In this document: one piece after another, positions 58,072 through 64,000 of the stretch
Position numbering within the stretch: position 1 is the stretch's first letter
How the letters are laid out: each line of letters opens with the position of its first letter
Assembly: GCF_030409755.1 (NCBI RefSeq)
Contig: NZ_JAUFQE010000002.1
Location: 1,922,001-1,986,000 of the forward strand
Source: Vibrio lentus
Lineage (GTDB): Bacteria; Pseudomonadota; Gammaproteobacteria; Enterobacterales; Vibrionaceae
DNA length: 64,000 nt
Direction: 5' to 3'
Made by a program: the position numbers and the translations under genes
Notes under the pieces: generated by a model
Databases searched by the model: none
What the model was told of the DNA's origin: nothing
The model's input: only the letters and a program-made list of their open reading frames with translations

Positions 58072-58684
58072 CCCTCCCCCTGAATACAGAAGTGAAGCTT
58101 TTGATATTTTCTATGTGGGCCAATTGGTACTCACTACTTTCTGGGAAACTTCTCCAAGCTCTCGCTACTAATTTACTTATATAATGCCATGGGCTCTTTA
58201 GCTAACTTATACGAAGACAATTCGCTGAATGTATGATCTAGCGAAATTAGGAACATAACTCGAAGTGTCAAAAGCAACGCTACTAATAAACTAGCAAACC
58301 TCTCTGTTTAGGACCGTTTTTTAAGTGATATGTTCGCCCTCTAATGCTTACTATTATCAACAATGATCCAACGGGGTTCATCCTTAAGGTTATGATTTGT
58401 AATTATTAAAATCTTTAATCTTACTTTGAAAACTTTTAAGTAATCACACATCGCAAGTTGCGATGCGCAAGTTGCGATGTGGAGTGAAAACTATCTAGAG
58501 TCTTGCTCTCTGTTAGGTAGGCTACATATAGCTCAGATTAGAAAACTATAGGTACCTATCATCGTAACTCAGAGATCCCCCAACGTTTCAGGAGCCACAG
58601 TAAAACCCATAGGACTAGCTAATGAACAATTACCGAGGAACCCTCAGTAGTTGCAGAGTTTGCAACAACCCCTACATGCCCAAA
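58072..58684. other. Gene-poor stretch with a nested palindrome
   Basis: No supported gene. 58448-58480 contains two overlapping copies of CGCAAGTTGCGATG, able to form alternative hairpins. Confidence 0.35.
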
Positions 58685-58767
58685 TTGTCCAATAGCCTGT
58701 TGGACAAAGTTTAATATCTAAATTTTGCAAGAGGGTCTTGCAAAAATGCGAAACAAGTTGTTTCGTA
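58685..58767. repeat. Cluster of three covarying hairpins
   Basis: 58685-58707 (arm TTGTCCAATA, loop GCC), 58723-58745 (arm TTTTGCAAGA, loop GGG) and 58747-58767 (arm TGCGAAACA, loop AGT). The arms differ between hairpins but each pairs with its own partner. A TGCCCC repeat start follows at 58777. Confidence 0.8.
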
Positions 58768-58775
58768 AATCGTCT

Positions 58776-58845
58776 TTGCCCCTAAACGTTTAGAGCATAA
58801 GAAACTATCAATAGATTAATTTGTGTGTAAGCCTGTTGCACCAGT
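58776..58845 (+). repeat. Diverged TGCCCC repeat copy
   Basis: TGCCCCTAAACGTTTAGAGC then a degenerate hairpin before the second ~300-bp repeat. Same order of parts as at 48824. Confidence 0.6.
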
Positions 58846-58851
58846 TTTTTT

Positions 58852-59149
58852 AGTCCCAGATACGACAAAGCCACAGGCAATGCCTATGGCTTTGTAAACA
58901 ACTACAGAATGTTTGTCATTCAAAACGAAGAGGGAACACATTCTGTGTGCAGCGTCGGGTGTTTTATCACCAAAGTATATGGAAGGGAAAGCACCTAGAC
59001 TTATCATATGTCCTCGGTGGTCTGCTTTGCAATTAAGCCAAGTTCAATTCGATACAATTACTTCTGGCCAGACAGTAAATAGTACATCCAAGAAAAAGCA
59101 GGGATACCCGAGGCTCTCAACGTTAGTTTAAAGCTAAGAACTGTATGTG
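58852..59149. repeat. ~300-bp diverged repeat, copy 2, interrupted by an IS
   Basis: Aligned with copy 1. The end of the unit is split by the IS1202-like element at 59150 and resumes after 60892 (GCAAGCTTGCTTC matches the end of copy 1). Confidence 0.75.
59133..59149. repeat. Left target-site duplication (17 bp)
   Basis: GCTAAGAACTGTATGTG, repeated exactly at 60893-60909 across the element. Confidence 0.85.
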
Positions 59150-60892
59150 TGTGATTACCGAGGGAGGTTGACGGTCTAAATACCGAAGGATTCTGTCGTT
59201 GCTTTATTCATAGTAGTCCACTATTGCAGATTAGTTTCTATTCGATAATTGATTCCTCGGCACGTGCCTCCCGTAACTCTCTTGTATTCAGCTTTTCTTC
59301 AAGCCAGATGTTCCTTACTGTTGAGTGACTAATCGAGATGTTAAAGCGCTTCCTCATCTCACCACTTATCCTAATAGAGGTTAGGTGAGGCGATTTTAGT
59401 GTTAATGAGATGACGATATTTCGAGTCTTTTCATCGATGCGATTATTGTTGTGTGATTGACCATACAGACGTTTCAAAGCAAGTGGGCCATGGGCTTCAA
59501 GTAATTGACGGTTGTTGTGAATGCTTTTGACAGAACAACCGCTTTGTCGAGCCGCTTCTCTCACATTGCCTAACTTATTGGCAAGCTCTATGACATCGAG
59601 CTTTTTCTGAACTTCTTCTCCGTATTCTTTCCTAGAGCTAGGCTCAGTAAGCTCTTTAATCGATAACTCTCGGTCGGCAAAATAAGCCGTAAAACCCCCA
59701 TCAAGTTGCTTACGTAATTCGACTTGTTGACTCACGATAGAGTGCCGTAACGGGGAGGTGATTTGATACATTGCGTTGGCGTAACTGAAGGTATGATCTC
59801 GACGGATTTTTCGATATTCTTTTTGAATACATATCGCGTCAATGTTCAGGTACTTCGGAACGGGTGTATGCTCAGAGCGCATTAATTTGGCGTTAACTGT
59901 GAGGGTCGTTGCCCAATACTCAGGGATGAAGGTGTTTTGTAGGTAGTTATTTGCACTGATCATATCAGTAACCCCAGCCAACCTTAACTCAGGGACTAGA
60001 CGATCTTGGAACGTATCAAAGGCACGTTCGATGCGACCCTTGCCTTGAGGCGAATTGGCAAAAATAATTTCTATACCCAGCTCTTCACAGGCTCGTTGCA
60101 TCTGGGAGAAGTGGCAACGTTTTGGTCCACCGAAGATGCCAGCTCTATCGACATAAAGAGTCTTAAAAAGCCCTTTTTTCTCGATATAAGTTTTCATTAC
60201 TTTGAGGCATCCTTCGGTGGTTTCTGAAGGGAAAAACTCCGCATGAACCTCACTGGTTGCATCATCAATCATGGCGATAAGACAAGATTTTTTATCACCG
60301 AACCAAAGGTGTGGACTGCCGTCCATTTGCAGCATTAAGCCTTCGGCCTCCATACGCTCACGTCGTCTTCTTACCTTAGAACGTCGATGTTTGGCTCGTT
60401 TTACATGATGGATTTCATGTGCCCAGGTACGAAGCGTCTCCCGCTTTACTTTGATGCCTTCAAATACCTCTAACATGTCGGCGAGATGAAGCATGTTAAA
60501 GTCGTAATACTTGGCCTTTATAAGAGCTTGAACTTGCTGCTTTAAGGTAATGGGTATTTTATTAGCGGGTGTCCTTCCTGTGTTGCCATGAACCACAAAT
60601 CGGATACCATCAGAGCGATATCGCCTGAGATAACGTTCAATGGTTCTGCGAGACTTATTGAGGAGCTTAGAGGCATTAGTAATTGATATTTTACCGAGAG
60701 CAACTTTCGCGATGATATCCACGGTAAGCTGAGATTGAGTATCCATAACGATCATCCTATACACCCCTGACTAATTCGTAGCACTAGTCAAAGGATTACG
60801 TAAAAATAGAGACCGTCAATTTCCCTCGGTAATTAAGCGAATGACAAAGTCGCTTGGTAGTTACGATACGACAGAATCGCTTGGTGATCACA
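59150..60892 (-). mobile_element. IS1202/ISNCY-like insertion sequence
   Basis: 1743 bp. The left end is TGTGATTACC and the right-end complement TGTGATCACC. Further inside are inverted copies of ATTACCGAGGGA (59153 and 60822-60834), and at the right end two copies of a CGCTTGGT-containing ~22-bp repeat. Flanked by a 17-bp direct repeat; long duplications are a known trait of the IS1202 group. Confidence 0.85.
59238..60746 (-). CDS. Transposase, DDE integrase type (ISNCY/IS1202-like)
   Basis: 502 aa from the ATG at 60746 (MDTQSQLTVDIIAKVALGKIS) with an AGGA site. N-terminal HTH (SITNASKLLNKSRRTIERYLRRYR), rve core with Asp in LMLQMDGSPHLWFG, Asp in LYVDRAGIFGGP and Glu in NSPQGKGRIERAFDTFQ, and a C-terminal second HTH (NVREAARQSGCSVKSIHNNR). 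Appears intact. Confidence 0.9.
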   Translation of the reverse strand: MDTQSQLTVDIIAKVALGKISITNASKLLNKSRRTIERYLRRYRSDGIRFVVHGNTGRTPANKIPITLKQQVQALIKAKYYDFNMLHLADMLEVFEGIKVKRETLRTWAHEIHHVKRAKHRRSKVRRRRERMEAEGLMLQMDGSPHLWFGDKKSCLIAMIDDATSEVHAEFFPSETTEGCLKVMKTYIEKKGLFKTLYVDRAGIFGGPKRCHFSQMQRACEELGIEIIFANSPQGKGRIERAFDTFQDRLVPELRLAGVTDMISANNYLQNTFIPEYWATTLTVNAKLMRSEHTPVPKYLNIDAICIQKEYRKIRRDHTFSYANAMYQITSPLRHSIVSQQVELRKQLDGGFTAYFADRELSIKELTEPSSRKEYGEEVQKKLDVIELANKLGNVREAARQSGCSVKSIHNNRQLLEAHGPLALKRLYGQSHNNNRIDEKTRNIVISLTLKSPHLTSIRISGEMRKRFNISISHSTVRNIWLEEKLNTRELREARAEESIIE

Positions 60893-60909
60893 GCTAAGAA
60901 CTGTATGTG
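60893..60909. repeat. Right target-site duplication (17 bp)
   Basis: Exact copy of 59133-59149. Confidence 0.85.
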
Positions 60910-60954
60910 GCAAGCTTGCTTCTGCCCCTTTTCTACTTAGTGCAATTACTCAGT

Positions 60955-61065
60955 AATGATTTACGCTGCTGAGTTTTTCATACGTGAGTTATGGTAGGAA
61001 CTGCGTATGAAAGTTGCACGTACGGTTTCTAGAGAGGCAGCACTTCGTCTACTCAACTAAAATTT
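60955..61065 (+). other. Group II intron 3' relic (domains V-VI)
   Basis: Contains GCGTATGAAAGTTGCACGTACGG, broken here as GCGTATGAAAG plus TTGCACGTACGG, which is close to the conserved group II domain V. It is followed by a domain VI-like hairpin (GGCAGCACTTCGTCTACTC). No reverse transcriptase frame lies upstream. Opposite strand to the complete intron at 48912 and different in sequence, so it is an independent relic. Confidence 0.6.
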
Positions 61066-61271
61066 TGCTTGTGCCGACTGTCTATTTAAATCATATGAGC
61101 GGCAATTGACTTACTTTTGGTATTGTCGGTAATGTGTCTTTGGGTGTGAGTTACACAGGTACGAAGAGATGTAATGTTACCGGTTGAGTTGCCTACAATA
61201 AAACGAGCATCAGGATCTTTTGTGAAACTACGCTTTCACATTTTGAACATTAATGGAGATATAGTTTCATT

Positions 61272-61580
61272 ATGAACTCACGTCGTAGAGCAGTGGTTTT
61301 TCCTAGACAGCAACGCATCCTCGATCAACTGGGTGAGAATATTGAGTTGGCGTTGAAGCGACGGCATATATCACAGGAGTTGTTACACCAACGAACGGGG
61401 GTATCAAAACCGACATTACGAAGGATTATCAGAGGTGATTCAACAGTGTCTATTGGGCACTATATGATCGTTTTGTCAGTATTAGGCCTCGAAAATGACC
61501 TTGGTATGGTCGCCAGTGATCGTGTGCTTATTGGTAAACTTGAATCGATAGAGAAGCTTAAGAGTAATTCAAATACATGA
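61272..61580 (+). CDS. Xre-family HTH protein, HipB-like
   Basis: 102 aa. Helix-turn-helix in RRHISQELLHQRTGVSKPTLRRIIRGDSTVSIGHYMIVLSVLGL; the LGLENDLGMVASDRVL tail is typical of HipB-type antitoxins that pair with HipA kinases. No hipA gene follows, so it is solitary here: an orphan antitoxin or a regulator. It has a TTAATGGAGA-type ribosome site. Confidence 0.8.
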   Translation: MNSRRRAVVFPRQQRILDQLGENIELALKRRHISQELLHQRTGVSKPTLRRIIRGDSTVSIGHYMIVLSVLGLENDLGMVASDRVLIGKLESIEKLKSNSNT

Positions 61581-61697
61581 AACATTGTTGTTCTGTTGCC
61601 TTTAGGACCGCTATAGTTTTCAGCTACTACTTAGTCGTTATTTGGGACTGGCTAACATCTAAGTAATGATTAATCTTATCAGCAGCAGGAGTTCACA

Positions 61698-61913
61698 ATG
61701 AAAGTTTATGGACAAAAAACGATAGAAGTCGTTGTTGATCGACATTGTGATATTTGTGGTGTTAGCGTGATGGTCGATTCAAATGGCGTTCAGTTAGAAG
61801 AGGTTGATTAACTGACTGCCAACTGGGGATTTGGGTCAAAAATGGACGGTATTATTCACCACCTTGATATGTGTGAAAGTTGTTTTCAAGTTGCATTATC
61901 TGCTCTAAAGTAG
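61698..61913 (+). pseudogene. Zinc-ribbon protein gene with an in-frame stop
   Basis: Codons 1-37 read MKVYGQKTIEVVVDRHCDIC (Cys pair one) and reach TAA at 61809-61811. The same frame continues without a shift through LTANWGFGSKMDGIIHHLD and MCESCFQVALSALK (Cys pair two) to TAG at 61911. The two CxxC pairs should bind one zinc, so the stop splits the metal site. Likely a recent nonsense mutation; recoding is not excluded. A good AGCAGGAG site precedes it. Confidence 0.8.
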
Positions 61914-61968
61914 CATCGTCGAAGCATTGTGATGTTCGATGTTGAGCAAGACCTTCCCGATGAAAAAT

Positions 61969-61991
61969 TTGGTCAACAACCTGTTGGCTAA
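61969..61991. repeat. Three-nt-loop hairpin
   Basis: Arm TTGGTCAACA, loop ACC, arm TGTTGGCTAA (two G-U pairs). Followed by AATCAG, as in the other copies. Confidence 0.7.
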
Positions 61992-62030
61992 AATCAGACT
62001 CGCTTGTTAGTGAAGCAAGCCGTTTCCCAA

Positions 62031-62094
62031 TTGTGCAACAACCTGTTGCACAAATCAGTCAAAATCAAAAATGCCCCAATTCGCGTTAGAAAGG
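62031..62094 (+). repeat. Uninterrupted hairpin plus TGCCCCAA repeat unit
   Basis: Perfect 10-bp hairpin (62031-62053, arm TTGTGCAACA, loop ACC), then AAATCAGTCAAAATCAAAAA and TGCCCCAATTCGCGTTAG at 62072. The hairpin centre is 30 bp before TGCCCCAA, the same as in the unit at 48869-48911. This is the intact model for the site hit by the group II intron. Confidence 0.8.
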
Positions 62095-62304
62095 GACTCC
62101 GTAGGTGAGTTGTTTGACGATTTTTCCCATAGATTAACTAATACGTATAGCAATGGAATGACCACATCCTTATAAACGTGCATGTTGAAATTTTGTAAGT
62201 GTATCAGGCGTAATCTACTAGTTTTAATCTCATTTCATAAAGACCCTAGCCTTAAAGGCTACAACCTCGTTATAATTCTTTCTGTTATGAATGAGGATGC
62301 ACGG

Positions 62305-63366
62305 ATGAAGAAAAGAGCTTTAGTAGCAGCAATCATGATTGGTATACCTAGTTTGTCGTACGCTAATGATTGTAGTGATGCCAACATGAAAACCCAACGA
62401 TTAAAAAGGGATTCAATAATTCTATTTACCGAGGTAATGGATAAAGACTTCGAAAATAACACAGCACTTTTAATCCAACAGTATGAAAAATTAACCCATG
62501 GATTAAAAGGAGTGAGAGAGCTGGCTGACATATCAGAAAAAACACTAAAGCACTGTGCAGGGAATGGCTTCACAAATGAAATATACAGTTTAAAAAATAA
62601 AGAAAAAGTAATGTTCAGCGTCGCCTTTACAACTGATTTCAAAGTTTTTTATGATAAATACCTTGTCCCTAACAATACATGGACAGAGGCAGCAATGGCT
62701 TTCGAGTCAGATATAATTAGCAAGCGCAATCAAATCAAAATCAATATTAAAAATGCGGCAGAACAAAGCTTGAAGAAAGAAAGTGAAAGGAAGTCTGCTG
62801 CCGAAGCTGAAGAAAAAGAACTCGCTGAGTTAAAAAAAATACTTGATAAGGCCGAACGTACCAAACGAGAAAATGACACGGAAAACAAGAGTGAAAGACA
62901 TAGTAAGCAATATTCAGCTGAGTCACATACTACAGTAAAAAGTGGGTTTGACACCTTTGCACTAGAAAGTAAGTTAACAACAAAAGCTCTTGATTGCAGA
63001 ACCCCTAAGATAACACCAGCATCTGGTGATTGGGGGGCCCTATATGGATGCATACAAGGAAGAGCAGAAACAGTTAAGTGGTTTATTAACGAAAAAGCCG
63101 GTACAGGCAAAGTAGCTAATATTAAACTCATGTGGAACGATTGGTCTAAGGATGTCGGATATGGAATTCACGCTGACAAGCGAGAAGCTCAAAGAGCGCT
63201 CGACGCGCTAATAAATATATATGCTCCAACAGAATCTCAACCTCTCAATGACGTATTCTGGGGAAACACAAATAGAACCATAGAATCCAATAGTTTTACT
63301 TTTGACTATAGCTACACAAAAGGTCCTGCAATTGACGAACGTCTGATTATTGTTAGGGCTAGATGA
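62305..63366 (+). CDS. Secreted/periplasmic protein with coiled coil, unknown function
   Basis: 353 aa from the ATG at 62305 (MKKRALVAAIMIGIPSLSYA, a signal peptide) with a GAGGATG site; longer upstream starts lack one. A charged helical region (about 170-240, rich in KESERKSAAEAEEKELAELKK-like heptads) separates an N-terminal helical domain from a C-terminal compact part with GDWGALYGCIQGRAETVKWF. No family recognised. Possibly island cargo. Confidence 0.75.
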   Translation: MKKRALVAAIMIGIPSLSYANDCSDANMKTQRLKRDSIILFTEVMDKDFENNTALLIQQYEKLTHGLKGVRELADISEKTLKHCAGNGFTNEIYSLKNKEKVMFSVAFTTDFKVFYDKYLVPNNTWTEAAMAFESDIISKRNQIKINIKNAAEQSLKKESERKSAAEAEEKELAELKKILDKAERTKRENDTENKSERHSKQYSAESHTTVKSGFDTFALESKLTTKALDCRTPKITPASGDWGALYGCIQGRAETVKWFINEKAGTGKVANIKLMWNDWSKDVGYGIHADKREAQRALDALINIYAPTESQPLNDVFWGNTNRTIESNSFTFDYSYTKGPAIDERLIIVRAR

Positions 63367-63826
63367 GTGGTAGCACATCAATACTCCTATATGTGCTAAG
63401 CAGAAACTGTTCTGACACGTTTCTGCCCCAAAGTGAGCCTGAGAGGGGGTGAAATCAGTTTGAAACCCTGCAACTTGCCTCACTTTTCCTCATACCTATA
63501 GATCCGACAATGTAGCTAAATGTTCTAATCCACAACAGACTAACCTTCAATCACACTCACGCACGAATATGTTGTTCAACTATTTCTAAGCTATTGAATA
63601 ATTGAAGACTAAAGGCAAGTTTTTGATTGATAACATGCCTTGAATTGGGAACAATATATGCTTGCACGGCTTTCAACTAGAAATTAGATTCAAACTAATT
63701 ATATGCATAATTTTCAGTTGGTTAGATAGGGTTCTTGAGATATTCTGAATACATAAATTCGTGCTGGCACGATATTAGAGTGTTAAATTTCTTTTTAGTG
63801 TATCACGGGCAATAAGGAGCAAAGAG
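63367..63826. other. Intergenic region with an inverted repeat
   Basis: GCAGAAAC / GTTTCTGC (63400-63426) could form a stem after the preceding gene, without a T-run. TGCCCCAAAG follows at 63424, echoing the repeat start, but the rest of the unit is absent. Confidence 0.4.
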
Positions 63827-64000
63827 GTGCAAGATAAAATAGCAATGCTTTCAGCTGCGATCGCTCTATTATCAGCTATTTATGCAAGGTACTCATATAG
63901 TCAAGCAAAAAAGGCAAATCAGCTTGTATACCATAGTTTAATCAAACCGATATATGTTGCTTTTGATGAGTTACGCATTCATATGGACTCAACGGGTAAA
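63827..64000 (+). CDS. N-terminal part of a membrane-anchored protein (partial)
   Basis: GTG start at 63827 after AAGGAG. 58 codons visible: a short N-terminal hydrophobic helix (IAMLSAAIALLSAIYARYSY) then SQAKKANQLVYHSLIKPIYVAFDELRIHM. Continues beyond the window. Family unknown. Confidence 0.6.
   Translation, partial: MQDKIAMLSAAIALLSAIYARYSYSQAKKANQLVYHSLIKPIYVAFDELRIHMDSTGK

Larger units (their letters stand above)
61914..62304. other. Non-coding stretch with two island hairpins
   Basis: Holds the hairpins at 61969 and 62031 and an uninterrupted repeat unit. No other gene seen. Confidence 0.4.

Noticed and set aside
58816..59007. 63-aa minus-strand frame in the second ~300-bp repeat
   Set aside because: The matching frame is not preserved in the first copy of the repeat, so coding is unlikely.
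48824..62094. Hairpin repeats as integron attC sites or a CRISPR array
   Set aside because: No RYYYAAC/GTTRRRY ends, no integron integrase, no regular spacers and no cas genes.

Overview
The window looks like a Vibrio chromosome segment, most likely of the Splendidus/Harveyi broad group. The evidence is a luxU-luxO-qrr1-uvrB quorum-sensing block, a ToxR-like membrane regulator, an rnfABCDGE-nth operon, a moaABCDE operon facing a yvcK-like gene, and AT-leaning intergenic DNA. No database could be searched, so species is not assigned.

Layout. 1-40 is the tail of an unidentified gene. 133-1071 is a glutathionyl-hydroquinone reductase. 1267-6859 is a complete oligopeptide permease operon (oppABCDF, minus strand). 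7510-10314 is the molybdopterin operon moaABCDE (minus strand) with a possible Moco-type leader, facing a YvcK/CofD-like gene. 11644-14262 is luxU, luxO and qrr1; luxO is split by an IS200/IS605-type element exactly before its phospho-acceptor aspartate codon. uvrB follows with a LexA box, then tRNA-Asn and a tRNA remnant. 17259-22663 is a minus-strand locus that reads as a virulence cassette: a ToxR-like membrane regulator and small membrane partner, then a secreted sphingomyelinase, a small protein, a secreted protein that may be a pore-former, and a small periplasmic protein. 23321-23665 is a decayed copy of rnfA/rnfB. 23754-33070 is a galactoside island (cation symporter, GH36 alpha-galactosidase, GH2 beta-galactosidase, GalR-like repressor) with four near-identical operators, lying between the rnf remnant and the intact rnf operon (33340-39466) plus nth.

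From 40422 to the end the DNA is accessory. It opens with a tightly overlapped module of three tyrosine-recombinase-type proteins and a small coiled-coil protein. This matches the plan of three-integrase islands (GInt, or strand-biased circularizing elements). A second small coiled-coil protein and a RecD2-like helicase follow. The cargo includes a group II intron, an IS3-family element, a 1374-residue nuclease-STAND NTPase resembling Avs anti-phage proteins, an IS1202/ISNCY-like element with a 17-bp target duplication, a group II intron 3' relic, antitoxin-like fragments, a zinc-ribbon gene with an in-frame stop, and a secreted coiled-coil protein.

The least explained structure is a family of short hairpins in 48.8-62.1 kb. 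Their arms are 8-11 bp, their loops are 3 nt, and their stems change on both sides while still pairing. Some belong to an 87-bp repeat unit beginning TGCCCCAA, and the group II intron sits cleanly inside one such unit. Together with the recombinase module and the STAND protein, this makes 40.4-64 kb a probable defence-carrying mobile island whose right end is not visible.
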